From: Ruminococcus sp. UNK.MGS-30
GTDB taxonomy: Bacteria > Bacillota > Clostridia > Oscillospirales > Ruminococcaceae
Direction of reading: 5' to 3'
Length of the DNA: 64,000 bases
Assembly (NCBI GenBank): GCA_000980705.1
Contig: LBCK01000001.1
Location: 744,001 to 808,000 of the forward strand
Shown here: piece after piece, positions 16,117-25,758 of the stretch
How the letters are laid out: each line of letters opens with the position of its first letter
Position numbering within the stretch: position 1 is the first letter of the stretch
Program-made: the position numbers and the translations under genes
The notes under the pieces: model-generated
Seen by the model: the letters and a program-made list of their open reading frames with translations, nothing else
Told to the model about the DNA's origin: nothing
Databases searched by the model: none

Positions 16117-17996
16117 GCGTTACCCTCCCTGGATGCTTCCCACACGACCAGCACGGAAATATCTGCCGGAGACACGCCGGAGATACGGCTCGCCTGTCCC
16201 AGATTCTGGGGACGGTGGGCATTGAGTTTTTCGGCTGCCTCCAGCCGCAGTCCACGAATGGTGGTATAGTCCAGATCTTCCGGCAGCTGCTTGTTTTCCA
16301 GCTTGCGCATCCGCTCGATCTGTTCCAGCTGTTTCGGGATATAGCCGTCATACTTGATCTGAATTTCCACCTGCTCCCCGATGACCGGATCCAGTGCCGG
16401 GCGTGCGGTGTCGAACGGGGCAATGCAGTCATAGCCCAGCTGCGGCCGGCGGATCAGATCTGCCACCTTACAGCCGGTGGTGATGCCGGATGTGCCGTGC
16501 TGTTCCAGAAAAGCGTTCAGTTCCGGAGACGGGGCAAGATTGGTTTTCTGCACCCGCTTTTTCTCCTGCGCCACCAGCTGGTATTTCTCCAGCATATGCT
16601 GATAGCGCTCCTCCGGAACCAGCCCCAGCTCATGCCCCAGGGGCATCAAACGCTGGTCGGCGTTGTCCTGGCGCAGAATGAGCCGGTATTCGCTCCGGGA
16701 TGTCATCATGCGGTACGGGTCTTCGCAGCCCTTGGTCACCAGATCGTCTACCAGTGTGCCGATATAGGAAGTGGCTCTGTCCATGACGAACGCCGGCTTA
16801 CCCTGAACAGCCAGCGCCGCATTGATGCCGGCAACCAGACCCTGGGCGGCAGCCTCTTCATAGCCGGAGCTGCCGTTGAACTGCCCTGCGCCGAACAGCC
16901 CGGCGATCTTCTTGCTCTCCAGGGATGCCCGGAGTTCCGTGGGGTCTACGCAGTCGTATTCGATGGCATAAGCCGGGCGCATGATCTCCACGTGTTCCAG
17001 CCCACGGATGGTACGGAGAAATGCCAGCTGGACATCCTCCGGCAGGGACGAGGACATTCCCTGGAGGTAGTACTCTTCCGTTTCCAGCCCCATGGGTTCC
17101 ACGAAGAGCTGGTGCCGGGATTTGTCGGCAAAGCGGACGATCTTCGTCTCGATGGACGGGCAGTAGCGAGGTCCGATGCCCTCGATCTGTCCGGAAAACA
17201 GGGGCGAACGGTGGAGATTTTCCCGGATGATGCGGTGGGTCTCCTCGTTGGTATAGGTGATGTAGCAGGACACCTGGTTGTGCATCTGAGACGGGTCAGA
17301 GCCGAAGGAAAACGGCACGATATGGTCGTCGCCGTCCTGGCGCTCCATGGCGTCAAAGTCGATGCTGCGGCGATGCACACGGCAGGGCGTTCCCGTCTTG
17401 AACCGGCGCATCCGCAGTCCCAGTTCCTGGAGATTTTTTCCCAGGGGACGGCTGGGCAGTGCCGCATCGGGACCGCTCTCATAGGAGACCTGTCCCACGT
17501 GAATTCTGCCGTTCAGATACGTTCCGGTGGCGATGACCACAGCCGAGACGGCATACTGTGCGCCCAGGGATGTGACCACACCGGTGACTCTGTCGTTTTC
17601 GGTCTGGATCTGGGCGATCTCCGCCTGTTTGATCTCCAGGAGCGGCGTTTTTTCGCAGACCTGTTTCATGTAGTTGTGATAGCGGACACGGTCTGCCTGC
17701 ACCCGAAGGCTGTGGACAGCCGGACCTTTGCCCCGGTTCAGCATCCGGCTCTGGAGAAAGCAGGCATCTGCCGCCTTTCCCATTTCGCCGCCCAATGCGT
17801 CGATCTCCCGGACGAGATGGCCTTTTGCCGTGCCGCCGATGGACGGATTGCAGGGCATATTGGCGATCTGGTCGAGAGAAATGGTAAACAGCACCGTGCG
17901 GCAGCCCAGACGGGCAGAGGCAAGAGCAGCCTCCACGCCGGCATGGCCTGCGCCGACCACGGCGACATCATAAGTTCCCATGTGATAATATTCCAT
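16113..17996 (-). CDS. mnmG: tRNA uridine 5-carboxymethylaminomethyl modification enzyme MnmG (GidA)
   Basis: FAD-dependent protein of 627 residues. With MnmE it installs the cmnm5 group on U34 of certain tRNAs. The N-terminal dinucleotide-binding fold is [21 protein letters not shown]. Other family signatures include [53 protein letters not shown] and [22 protein letters not shown] 17996 is preceded by GAGGTGAT; the longer frame to 18140 reads into an R4 repeat and is rejected. It overlaps rsmG by 4 bases. Confidence 0.97.
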   Translation of the reverse strand: MEYYHMGTYDVAVVGAGHAGVEAALASARLGCRTVLFTISLDQIANMPCNPSIGGTAKGHLVREIDALGGEMGKAADACFLQSRMLNRGKGPAVHSLRVQADRVRYHNYMKQVCEKTPLLEIKQAEIAQIQTENDRVTGVVTSLGAQYAVSAVVIATGTYLNGRIHVGQVSYESGPDAALPSRPLGKNLQELGLRMRRFKTGTPCRVHRRSIDFDAMERQDGDDHIVPFSFGSDPSQMHNQVSCYITYTNEETHRIIRENLHRSPLFSGQIEGIGPRYCPSIETKIVRFADKSRHQLFVEPMGLETEEYYLQGMSSSLPEDVQLAFLRTIRGLEHVEIMRPAYAIEYDCVDPTELRASLESKKIAGLFGAGQFNGSSGYEEAAAQGLVAGINAALAVQGKPAFVMDRATSYIGTLVDDLVTKGCEDPYRMMTSRSEYRLILRQDNADQRLMPLGHELGLVPEERYQHMLEKYQLVAQEKKRVQKTNLAPSPELNAFLEQHGTSGITTGCKVADLIRRPQLGYDCIAPFDTARPALDPVIGEQVEIQIKYDGYIPKQLEQIERMRKLENKQLPEDLDYTTIRGLRLEAAEKLNAHRPQNLGQASRISGVSPADISVLVVWEASREGNA

Positions 17997-18590
17997 AGGT
18001 ATCACCTCAGTTTTATATAATGCGTAAATGCGTATAAATGTAAATCTATCATAATCACACTGCCAGTCGTGTGATACATTGCCGCACAGGACAAGAGTAG
18101 GCGAGCGGCGGGTCGCCGCTGACCTTTCGCCCCAATTCAACGTTCAAAAAAGGCAATGCTACGGCAGACAAGCTGCCTGTTACCCCTCCGGGGGATTTTT
18201 GTTCGAAAAATCCAATTCAAGGCTTTTAATTGAAAAGTTGCAGGCATGACTCAGAAGTCACACTGCCAGTCGTGTGATACACTGCCGTTTCAAGTAAGGG
18301 TAGGCGGTAAGCTTTTCTTTTTTTGCTTCTTTTTTCTTTTTAGCAAAGAAAAAAAGAAGAGTAACTCTTTGTAAATCCCCCTGTCAGCTACGCTGACATC
18401 CCAGCACAAGGCACACCCTTCGGGCGCCTTTTCAAGGGGGACTGAATACTCCTCTGCCCTATCGGGCATCTCCTCTATGAGAGGAGACTTTCATTTGGCT
18501 CCTCTGTTAGGGGAGCCTATATTAACACTTGCAAAATTCCCACCTCAGCAAAAGGGTATGCCTTCCCGTTACCCATCATCCAATCCAAAA
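17997..18590. repeat. Repeat block R4-R3-R2 upstream of mnmG
   Basis: No gene is seen. A partial R4 copy (CACTGCCAGTCGTGTGATACA) near 18056-18100 abuts a full R4 from about 18106 whose T/A hairpin is at about 18326-18360. R3 follows at about 18373-18440 and R2 at about 18448-18487. Confidence 0.8.
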
Positions 18591-18606
18591 TGTTTCACGT
18601 GAAACA
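18591..18606. other. parS: parS site
   Basis: Perfect TGTTTCACGTGAAACA immediately downstream of the mnmE stop. Confidence 0.95.
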
Positions 18607-18613
18607 ACCGCTT

Positions 18614-19978
18614 TTATTTTCCCACGCAGAACCGGGAGAACACGTCGTTCACCACGGCATCGGAGACACGCTCGCCGGTGAGGGTGAGCAGGGCGTCGGC
18701 TGCCTCTTCCAGGAGTACGGTCACAGCGTCCAGCAGTTCGCCGGCATCCAGGGCATCCAGGGCAAGCTTTACCTGCTCTCTCGCCCGTTCCAGGCACTGT
18801 TTCTGCCGGGCGTTTGCCACGATGCCCAGTTCCGGAGTCACTTCCGCCTGGTAGAACAGCTCTTCCACCGCCTGGCGCAACTGTTCCAGACCGCTGCCGT
18901 CCCTTGCCGCCATGGTGATGACACGGGAGAACTGCTGTTCCAGGCTTTCCGGATGTAGACAGGCGGTCTGGTCGGACTTGTTCAGAATGGCGATTACCGG
19001 CTTGTCCGGCAGCTGTTCCAGCATTCGACGGTCGTCTGCATCCAGCGGACGGGTGGTGTCAAACACCGCCAGAATCAGATCCGCCTGCGCCAGGCGTTCC
19101 TCGGCGATTTTCACGCCCATCTGTTCGATCACGTCCTCGGTCTCACGCAGTCCGGCAGTGTCGGACAGCCGCAGGGTCACGTTGCCCAGGCGGATCTGTT
19201 CCTCCACCACGTCACGTGTCGTGCCGGCAATTTCAGTGACAATACTGCGCTGACTGCCGGACAGCAGGTTGAACAGGGTGGACTTTCCCACGTTGGGTTT
19301 GCCCACGATGACTGCCGACACGCCCGACTGGAGAATGCGCCCGTAGTCATAGGTGGCAAGGGTGCTGTCCAGCTGTTCCAAGACAGGCTGCAGTGCGGCG
19401 TGGAGTCCCTCCGGGGTGACTGCCGGGACTTCGTCCTCCGGGTAGTCCGCCCAGGCAGCCAGGTCGCCCAGACTGCTGACGATGCCCTGTGAGATCTGCT
19501 GCACCCGGTGAAAGAGTGCGCCGTTCTGCTGGGCATGGGCAAAGGAAAGCTCCCGTTTTCCGGCTGCGCCGATCACATCCATGACCGCCTCTGCCTGGGT
19601 GAGTGTCATTTTTCCGGCGAGAAACGCCCGTTTGGTGAATTCGCCCGGTTCTGCCGGGACAGCGCCGGCGGCGTAGACCGATTCCAGCAGCTGCTGGGTG
19701 ACAAAAATGCCGCCGTGGCAGGAAAACTCCACGGTGTCCTCGCCGGTATAGCTGTGGGGCGCACGGAACACGGTGGCGATCCCGTCATCCAGCTCCGCAC
19801 CGGACGGGTCGCAGAATTTGCCGTAGGCGCAGGTGTAGCCGGGCATTTCGGATAAGGATTTTCCGGTCACGCTGCGAAAGCAGGTCTGTGCCACGGAAAC
19901 GGCACTGTCACCGGAGATCCGGATCACAGAAATGCCGCCGGCAGCGTGAGGGGTTGCAATTGCTGCAATTGTATACAT
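18614..19978 (-). CDS. mnmE: tRNA modification GTPase MnmE (TrmE)
   Basis: Potassium-activated GTPase of 454 residues, partner of MnmG in U34 tRNA modification. The N-terminal folate-binding domain starts MYTIAAIATPHAAGGISVIRISG. The GTPase domain has P-loop GKPNVGKSTLFN, switch EIAGTTRDVVEE, G3 DTAG and G4 NKSD. The C terminus ends in the family motif FSRFCVGK, whose Cys is conserved. ATG 19978 follows AAGGAG at 8 bases; a longer frame would run into R2. A parS site lies directly behind the stop. Confidence 0.97.
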   Translation of the reverse strand: MYTIAAIATPHAAGGISVIRISGDSAVSVAQTCFRSVTGKSLSEMPGYTCAYGKFCDPSGAELDDGIATVFRAPHSYTGEDTVEFSCHGGIFVTQQLLESVYAAGAVPAEPGEFTKRAFLAGKMTLTQAEAVMDVIGAAGKRELSFAHAQQNGALFHRVQQISQGIVSSLGDLAAWADYPEDEVPAVTPEGLHAALQPVLEQLDSTLATYDYGRILQSGVSAVIVGKPNVGKSTLFNLLSGSQRSIVTEIAGTTRDVVEEQIRLGNVTLRLSDTAGLRETEDVIEQMGVKIAEERLAQADLILAVFDTTRPLDADDRRMLEQLPDKPVIAILNKSDQTACLHPESLEQQFSRVITMAARDGSGLEQLRQAVEELFYQAEVTPELGIVANARQKQCLERAREQVKLALDALDAGELLDAVTVLLEEAADALLTLTGERVSDAVVNDVFSRFCVGK

Positions 19979-20035
19979 AGTGATTTCTCCTTGCGGCGGA
20001 TTTTTTGGGGTGTGGTTTTTCTTTTCAAAAAGGGC

Positions 20036-20140
20036 AGACAACTCCTCTGCCCTGTCGGGCATCACCTCTAAGAGAGGAGGTGGCACGCAGTGCCGGAGGA
20101 GTCAGAGGAGTCCCGGGCGAACAATGTTCGCCCCTACAGA
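20036..20140. repeat. R2 repeat ending in R1
   Basis: CTCCTCTGCCCTGTCGGGCAT with paired arms, then R1 at 20115-20133, between jag and mnmE. Confidence 0.8.
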
Positions 20141-20153
20141 TGCGGCATCCTCA

Positions 20154-20169
20154 TGTTTCACATGAAACA
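20154..20169. other. Variant parS-like site
   Basis: TGTTTCACATGAAACA differs from the parS consensus in this window by one central base (CG to CA). It may be a weak or decayed ParB site. Confidence 0.6.
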
Positions 20170-20197
20170 CCCATCCCGGCGCACACTGCCGCATACA

Positions 20198-20231
20198 ACA
20201 AAACGGACTGCATTGCTACAATCCGTTTTAT
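20198..20231 (-). terminator. Probable intrinsic terminator of jag
   Basis: AAAACGGA (20200-20207) pairs with TCCGTTTT (20222-20229). The minus strand continues GTCCGTTTTGTTGT after the stem. Confidence 0.55.
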
Positions 20232-20249
20232 CTGTCTGATTTACCTTGT

Positions 20250-21236
20250 TCAGAATTCGATCTTGCCGTAGAGTCCGGCGTTCAGTTCGTCCTCCGGCTT
20301 CGGCTTTTTGTAATCCCGTTCAAAGCTGGTCTTCATGGAATCCAGGTTCTTGCGCTGGAAATCCTCCGGCTTTCTCTCCCGGTACGGACGCTTGCCGCCA
20401 CGGTTCTGACCGCCTCTGCCGCCACGGTTTCCGCCGCTGCGTCTGCCGGTGGTGGAGGATACGACTACCTTCCGGTAGGGATCTTCGCCCACGCTCTTGG
20501 AGGTCACACCCTCGATCTCGGAGATCTTGCTGTGGATGATCCGGCGCTCATAGGGGTTCATCGGCTCCAGCGTGGTGGAACGTCCGCTGCGCAGTACGCT
20601 CCGGGCGATCTTTTCTGCCAGCTGTTCCAGGGTCTTGCGGCGCTTTTCCCGATAGCCGTTGCTGTCCAGGAGCAGACGGCAGTAGTCCTCGCTGTCCTTG
20701 TTCACCAGGATCGATGCCAGATACTGGATGGAATCCAGGGTCTCGCCTCGTCTGCCGATGATGGTGCCGCTCTTATTGTCGCTGCGCAGTTCCATGCGGA
20801 TGCCGTTTGCGGTGCGCATGGTAGTAATGGTCACAGTAATGCCCATTGCTGCGTAAATGTCTGCAATATACTGTCTTGCACGGAGCAGGCCGGGGGTCAT
20901 GTTCTCCTCTGTCAGGATATCCTCGATCGCCTCGGACTCCATGCCACGTGTGGGAGAATTGTCATCCTTGTCAATGACGATCTCCTCTACAGAAGAAACT
21001 ACCTCCTGTACGGGCTGGGAAACCGGTGCTGCCGGGGTCTCCGGCGCAGCAGCCGCTGCCGGTTCTTCATACACTGCCTCTACCTGTGCCTCCCGCTTTA
21101 TCTTGCCGAAGAGTCCCTTTTTCGGCTCTTCCAGAATGCGGTAAACGATCTGGTCCTCAGAAACGCCGAACTTTTCGGCCGCCAGATGCTTTGCCTCTTC
21201 GATGCTTTTTGCAGTGAAAATCTCTTTCATTCTCAT
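20250..21236 (-). CDS. jag: RNA-binding protein Jag/KhpB (EloR)
   Basis: Cytoplasmic RNA-binding protein of 328 residues linked to cell elongation in Firmicutes and often encoded next to yidC. It has the N-terminal Jag-N domain (AKSIEEAKHLAAEKFGVSEDQIVYRILEEPKKGLFGK), an acidic/Ala linker, a KH domain (VTITTMRTANGIRMELRSDNKSGTIIGRRGETLDSIQYL) and an R3H domain with PMNPYERRIIHSKI. The C-terminal tail has a Gly/Arg stretch (RRSGGNRGGRGGQNRGG) beyond the usual family length. Start ATG 21236 or 21230 (MKEIF) are both possible behind GAAAGGG. Confidence 0.94.
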   Translation of the reverse strand: MRMKEIFTAKSIEEAKHLAAEKFGVSEDQIVYRILEEPKKGLFGKIKREAQVEAVYEEPAAAAAPETPAAPVSQPVQEVVSSVEEIVIDKDDNSPTRGMESEAIEDILTEENMTPGLLRARQYIADIYAAMGITVTITTMRTANGIRMELRSDNKSGTIIGRRGETLDSIQYLASILVNKDSEDYCRLLLDSNGYREKRRKTLEQLAEKIARSVLRSGRSTTLEPMNPYERRIIHSKISEIEGVTSKSVGEDPYRKVVVSSTTGRRSGGNRGGRGGQNRGGKRPYRERKPEDFQRKNLDSMKTSFERDYKKPKPEDELNAGLYGKIEF

Positions 21237-21334
21237 TCATCCCTTTCGTAATCATGGGATATCACAGGGTGTTTCCCTGTGAAATGGTTTTTTCGGGCGG
21301 ACGGCGCTTTCACCGGCGTCATCACAGCAGCCCT

Positions 21335-22474
21335 TTAATCCTTGTCGCTCTCGTTTTCGTCATAGGTGTCGCCGTACTTTTCTGCCAGCCGCTTGCGTGC
21401 TTCTTTCAGCACCTGCTGGTTATACTTGTTCAGCTCTGAACGGGACATATCCTTGGTCTCTTCGGCGTATTTTTCACGCTGGTTCTGGACATCCATGCCC
21501 TGCTGCGCATCCATCATGCGCTGCATAAAGCTCTTTTTGCCGTTGGCATACTTCTTGGCGTTTTTCTTGGTCTCCTGCTCGCAGATCTTTTCGATGCGTG
21601 CCGGTGTGAAGTAGCAGTTCAGACCGATGCTCTGGATCAGAGAGAAGAAGGACGAGCATACCCAGTAGAAGCCAACGCCGGCAGGTACCTGGAAAGCGAA
21701 CCAGACGGAGAAGATGGGCATTGCGTAGAGCATTACGTTCATACAGCCCATGTTCGGTGCGCCGGGGTTGCGCTTTTTCTGGGAGATCTGCATATAAATA
21801 GTCAACGCCAGCTGGAGTGCGCCGGACAGCACCGGGATCATGAACAGACCGATGGCTGCGGCGTTCCAGGTGTCCGGATGCCAGGTCGGGATCTCGCCCA
21901 GGTTGATGCCGAACAGACTGAACTTGTCGTAGAATTCCGAGATCTTTGCAGAGAGGTTGTCTCCCAGCACGCTCTGGAATGCACTGGCATCGGAGTGGTG
22001 CGCAGTCAGGATGGTCAGCTCACGCCGCAGGCTGGTGCCCTGCTTTGCCAGTTCCGGATTGATCTTCTGCACCACTTCAAAGGCACTGGAGATCACGCTG
22101 TCTTTCATTTTCAGAATATAGGACAGCGGCTTATAGACAACGTCCAGAATGCCGAACAGGATGAAGAACTGCAGGAACATCGGCAGACAGGATGCGCCGG
22201 GGTTCACGTTCTCTTCCTGGTAGAGCTTCATCTGCTCTTCCTGCATCTTTTTCGGATCATCCTTATATTTCTGCCGCAGCTTTTCCATTTTCGGATTGAC
22301 CCGCTGCATTCTTGCGGAGTTCTTCTGCTGCTTATAAGAGATGGGGAACAGGATGAGCTTGGTAAAAATGGTGAACAGCAGGATCGCAAATGCGTAGTTG
22401 TCCACCCAGTCATAGATCAGGCGCATGATCCAGCCAAAAGGCTTTCCGCACAGATCGTATAAAAAATCCATCAT
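21335..22474 (-). CDS. yidC: Membrane protein insertase YidC
   Basis: Oxa1/YidC insertase of 379 residues that inserts and folds membrane proteins alone or with Sec. The conserved five-helix core starts at YAFAILLFTIFTKLILFPIS, followed by the charged hairpin (ARMQRVNPKMEKLRQKYKDDPKKMQEEQMKLY) and NPGASCLPMFLQFFILFGI. A basic cytoplasmic tail follows. There is no lipoprotein signal, unlike Bacillus SpoIIIJ. An insertion between helices covers about residues 130-195. It belongs to the rpmH-rnpA-yidD-yidC-jag run. Confidence 0.96.
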   Translation of the reverse strand: MMDFLYDLCGKPFGWIMRLIYDWVDNYAFAILLFTIFTKLILFPISYKQQKNSARMQRVNPKMEKLRQKYKDDPKKMQEEQMKLYQEENVNPGASCLPMFLQFFILFGILDVVYKPLSYILKMKDSVISSAFEVVQKINPELAKQGTSLRRELTILTAHHSDASAFQSVLGDNLSAKISEFYDKFSLFGINLGEIPTWHPDTWNAAAIGLFMIPVLSGALQLALTIYMQISQKKRNPGAPNMGCMNVMLYAMPIFSVWFAFQVPAGVGFYWVCSSFFSLIQSIGLNCYFTPARIEKICEQETKKNAKKYANGKKSFMQRMMDAQQGMDVQNQREKYAEETKDMSRSELNKYNQQVLKEARKRLAEKYGDTYDENESDKD

Positions 22475-22483
22475 AGTTTTGTT

Positions 22484-22759
22484 TTAACCCTTTCTGTTGT
22501 GTCTTAGTGTCCGCACATAGCGCCCGAAAACAGCCCGGGGCGGTTCCAGAGATTCCGGAACGTAGTCAATGCCGCCGGGATTCCATGGGTGACAGCGCAG
22601 CAGACGGCGCAGGGCGAGAAAGCCGCCCCGCACCACACCAAACCGCAGAACTGCAGTCTGTGCATAACAGGAACAGGTCGGATAAAACCGGCACACAGCC
22701 GGAGTCAGTCGGGAAACCTTCTGGTACAGGCGGATCAGCGCCGCCACGAGGTACCTCAT
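22484..22759 (-). CDS. yidD: Membrane protein insertion efficiency factor YidD
   Basis: Small membrane-associated protein of 91 residues that aids YidC-dependent insertion. Family marks are IRLYQKVSRLTPAVCRFYPTCSCYAQTAVLRFG (Cys-rich) and LLRCHPWNPGGIDYVPE. It overlaps rnpA by 4 bases and ends 9 bases before yidC. Confidence 0.95.
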   Translation of the reverse strand: MRYLVAALIRLYQKVSRLTPAVCRFYPTCSCYAQTAVLRFGVVRGGFLALRRLLRCHPWNPGGIDYVPESLEPPRAVFGRYVRTLRHNRKG

Positions 22760-23124
22760 TTCGGTTTTCCTCCTTCCGACGGCGGTTCCACCAGCTTTCG
22801 GATGCGGCGCACGCCGCTCCCTGCCAGATAGTCACGCAGTTGTGTAGAGCGTATGCCCGTAATGGACGGCAGCGCCACGATCACCATATCCACGCCCACC
22901 GGCATGAGATGCTCAGTCTCACGATATGCCTGGCGGATGATACGGCGAGCCCGGCTGCGCTTTACGGCACAACCCACTTTTTTTCCCACTGTAATCCCCA
23001 GCCGGTTATGCTTGCGTCTGGTCTTGCGCAGGTAGATGATAACATACGGCGATGCGATCTTTTTCCCACGCTGGTACAGCTGCAAGAAGTCCCGGTTTTG
23101 ATTGAGAATCACCGTTTTTTCCAT
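22756..23124 (-). CDS. rnpA: Ribonuclease P protein component
   Basis: Protein subunit of RNase P, 122 residues, which assists the catalytic RNA in maturing tRNA 5' ends. It contains the basic helix KVGCAVKRSRARRIIRQAYR, equivalent to the RNR motif, and the N-terminal LNQNRDFLQLYQRGKKI. It lies between rpmH and yidD in the conserved order. The RNase P RNA gene is not in this window. Confidence 0.95.
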   Translation of the reverse strand: MEKTVILNQNRDFLQLYQRGKKIASPYVIIYLRKTRRKHNRLGITVGKKVGCAVKRSRARRIIRQAYRETEHLMPVGVDMVIVALPSITGIRSTQLRDYLAGSGVRRIRKLVEPPSEGGKPK

Positions 23125-23310
23125 GGCTTATACTCCAACTTTTTTCGGTTTTCAGCCGGACAAAACCGTCTGCCCGGCTGTCTTTTCGGGAAAAGCAAAA
23201 GCGTACCCCGGCATCACGCCGCACCGGCTGCGGATCCTCTGACCTGCACCTTGGCGGTATCGGTCAGTTTTCCGCAATCGGCACAACGGCGAATCCAGGA
23301 TACGCTCCTC

Positions 23311-23350
23311 GAAAAAACAAAAGACCACAAACCAATGGCGTTGTGGTCCG
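23311..23350 (-). terminator. Intrinsic terminator behind rpmH
   Basis: GACCACAA (23323-23330) pairs with TTGTGGTC (23341-23348). On the minus strand the stem is followed by TTTTGTTTTTT. It lies between rpmH and rnpA and may make rpmH transcription partly independent. Confidence 0.8.
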
Positions 23351-23357
23351 ACTTCGA

Positions 23358-23492
23358 TCAGTGGCTCAGTCTTGCTCTGCCTCTTGCTCTTCTGCGAGCT
23401 AAAACCTTTCTACCGTTCGCAGTGGCCATTCTCTTGCGGAAGCCATGCACCTTTTTCCGATGAATCTTCTTCGGCTGATATGTTCTCTTCAA
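23358..23492 (-). CDS. rpmH: 50S ribosomal protein L34
   Basis: Ribosomal protein of 44 residues, full family length ([17 protein letters not shown] ... [19 protein letters not shown]). The start is TTG at 23492, set by AAAGGAGG 7 bases upstream; no ATG is available. It is the first gene left of oriC and leads the run rpmH-rnpA-yidD-yidC-jag. Confidence 0.96.
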   Translation of the reverse strand: MKRTYQPKKIHRKKVHGFRKRMATANGRKVLARRRARGRARLSH

Positions 23493-23598
23493 AACAGTAC
23501 CTCCTTTCTCGCTCAGACGGCAAAAACGCCGTCCCACAGATTCCTTGGAACTCCGCACAGACCGGGAATCCCCGTCCGCACGAATCCATTTACCATAT

Positions 23599-23627
23599 AT
23601 TATAGCGGATTCCACCGTGTTTGTCAA
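23599..23627 (-). promoter_or_regulatory. Consensus SigA promoter of rpmH
   Basis: The minus strand reads TTGACA, 17 bases, TATAAT, an exact consensus promoter about 100 bases before rpmH. Confidence 0.88.
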
Positions 23628-23671
23628 GCCCTAAGGCGAACTTTTTTCTGATTTTTACGGCTTTTTTTCGT

Positions 23672-24344
23672 TTTCCACAGCTTATCCACAGCGCATTTGG
23701 GCAGGCTGCACGGTTTTTCCTGCAAAATTTGTCACTTTTGCGGCGGGTCAGCCCGTCACCCGTGGTTCTTAGAAAGGCACACCGTAGGGGCGAACATTGT
23801 TCGCCCGTGACTCCTCAGTCAGCCTCACGGCTGCCAGCTCCTCTGTAGAGGAGCCAAAAGAAAAGTCTCCTCTCATAGAGGAGATGCCCGACAGGGCAGA
23901 GGAGTCTTTTGTCCCCCTTGAAAAGGGGGATGTCAGCGTAAGCTGACAGGGGGATTCACCCCTCAGTCAAGCCTACGGCTTGCCAGCTCAGCACAAGGCA
24001 CGCCCTTCGGGTGCCCTGTTAGGGGAGCCAAAAGAAAAGCCTCCTCTCCCAAAGGAGGTGGCAAACCGCAGGCTTGACGGAGGAGTTCCGGGCGAACATT
24101 GTTCGCCCCTACGATGTGTTTCCCCAAAACGGCAGTGTGCAGGGCAGGATACCCCATGTGGAAAACCGTTTCACATTTTCGTTCTGCACCGCTTTCCACA
24201 GAAAGTTTTCCCGGTTTTCCACATGGATTTTTGGGGAAATCAATAAGTTTTCAACAATTAGGGGTTGATTTTCCACAAAGTATGTGGTATACTATTATAT
24301 TAGTTACCCCTGCATAATACTGCGCCTGCGTCTGGTTTTCCACA
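23672..24344. other. oriC: oriC left subregion: DnaA boxes upstream of dnaA
   Basis: The rpmH-dnaA gap holds a consensus DnaA box TTATCCACA (23682-23690) and TTTTCCACA-type boxes at 24157-24165 (reverse), 24193-24200, 24215-24223, 24269-24277 and 24336-24344. R1 copies at 23788-23806 and 24090-24108 with R2/R3 pieces between (23836-24060) interrupt the array. A CGCCTGCG/CGCAGGCG inverted repeat (24323-24353) surrounds the last box. Confidence 0.85.
24265..24293 (+). promoter_or_regulatory. dnaA promoter with DnaA box in the spacer
   Basis: TTGATT and TATACT are 17 bases apart. TTTTCCACA (24269-24277) overlaps the -35 and spacer, which would allow DnaA to repress its own gene. Confidence 0.7.
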
Positions 24345-24387
24345 GCGCAGGCGAGAAACCGATAGATACGAGGAGGATTCCACGCAC

Positions 24388-25758
24388 ATGATTTCATTTG
24401 ACGAAGTTTTTTCCAGCGTGAAGCAATACTGCCGGGAGAAAGGTGCGATCCCGGATGTGGCTGTCAAGCTGTGGATCAACGCCCTGCACCCGGTCCGTCT
24501 GGACGGGAATGTGGCGCTGTTTACAGTACAGTCCTCATTCCAGCGGGACGTGATCCTGGGAAACTACGGCGACCTGCTGAAAGAGGCGTTTCTCAATACC
24601 CTGGGACTCGCCGTTGACATTCAGATCCAGGTGGTCGATGAAGAGGACCAGGAGGTCCAGGAGAAGTTCAAGACCAACGACTATGACGAGATCGCACGCC
24701 GCCACGAGGAGCTGGAGCATACCTTTGAGGGTGCAAACTATGAATACACATTCGATACCTTTATCGTAGGCGGTTCCAACGAATTTGCCTACGCTGCCTG
24801 CACCGCTGTGGCGAAAGAACCGGGCAAGAACTACAACCCCCTGTTCATCTATGGTCCGTCCGGACTGGGAAAGACCCACCTAATGCACGCCATCGCCAAC
24901 CAGGTACACGAAAATCACCCGGACTACAAGATCATTTATGTGACCAGCGAAGAGTTCGGCAACGACCTGATCTCCAGCATCAACGACAACAACACGGCGC
25001 TGTTCCACGACAAATACCGGAACGCCGACGTGCTGCTCATTGACGATATCCAGTTCTTCAGCAACAAGGAGCGAATGCAGGAAGAGTTCTTCCACACCTT
25101 CAACAAGCTCCACGCCGAGGGCAAGCAGATCGTCATCACATCGGACAAGCCGCCCAAGGAGCTGAAAACCCTGGAGGATCGTATCCGCAGCCGGTTCGAG
25201 TGGGGACTCATCACCGACATCAGCACGCCGGATTTCGAGACACGCATCGCCATCATCCGCCGGAAGGCAGAGCTTTTGGATCTGTACATTCCGGATGATG
25301 TGGCAGAGTTTATCGCAAACCGTCTTAAGACCAACATCCGTCAGCTGGAGGGTGCAGTGAAAAAGCTGAAAGCCCTCAAGCACCTGGCAGGTTCGCCGCC
25401 TTCCATTTCCATGGCGCAGAGCGTCATCAAGGACATTCTGAGCGACGACCAGCCGGCGCCGATCACGGTAGAGAAGATCATCGTAGAGGTTGCAGACGTT
25501 TACGGGGTTTCTCCGGAGGACATCCGCAGCAGCAAGCGTTCCAGCCAGATCTCCACAGCGAGAAAGGTTGCGATCTATGTAGTGCGTGAGATCACGCAGA
25601 TGCCGCTCCAGGCGATTGGCACAGAGTTCGGCGGCAGAGATCATTCTACCATTGTATATTCCATCAGCAACATCGAGACTGCCATGAAGCACGACGATCA
25701 TCTGAAACAGCTGGTAGAGGACATCATCAAAAACATCCGCAGCAAAAGCCACAGCTAA
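24388..25758 (+). CDS. dnaA: Chromosomal replication initiator DnaA
   Basis: AAA+ initiator of 456 residues that binds DnaA boxes and opens oriC. The N-terminal domain I is followed by a linker, then the ATPase domain with Walker A GPSGLGKTHLMHAIA, Walker B ADVLLIDDIQFFSNKERMQEEFFHTFN and arginine-finger region DRIRSRFEWGL. The C-terminal domain IV has the box-binding signature IGTEFGGRDHSTIVYSI. AGGAGG precedes ATG 24388. DnaA boxes lie on both sides of the gene. An R4 repeat follows just behind its stop. Confidence 0.99.
   Translation: MISFDEVFSSVKQYCREKGAIPDVAVKLWINALHPVRLDGNVALFTVQSSFQRDVILGNYGDLLKEAFLNTLGLAVDIQIQVVDEEDQEVQEKFKTNDYDEIARRHEELEHTFEGANYEYTFDTFIVGGSNEFAYAACTAVAKEPGKNYNPLFIYGPSGLGKTHLMHAIANQVHENHPDYKIIYVTSEEFGNDLISSINDNNTALFHDKYRNADVLLIDDIQFFSNKERMQEEFFHTFNKLHAEGKQIVITSDKPPKELKTLEDRIRSRFEWGLITDISTPDFETRIAIIRRKAELLDLYIPDDVAEFIANRLKTNIRQLEGAVKKLKALKHLAGSPPSISMAQSVIKDILSDDQPAPITVEKIIVEVADVYGVSPEDIRSSKRSSQISTARKVAIYVVREITQMPLQAIGTEFGGRDHSTIVYSISNIETAMKHDDHLKQLVEDIIKNIRSKSHS

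Noticed and set aside
21262..21282. TCACAGGG/CCCTGTGA hairpin between yidC and jag as terminator
   Set aside because: No T run follows on the minus strand, and jag needs read-through from yidC; it is more likely a processing stem or chance.
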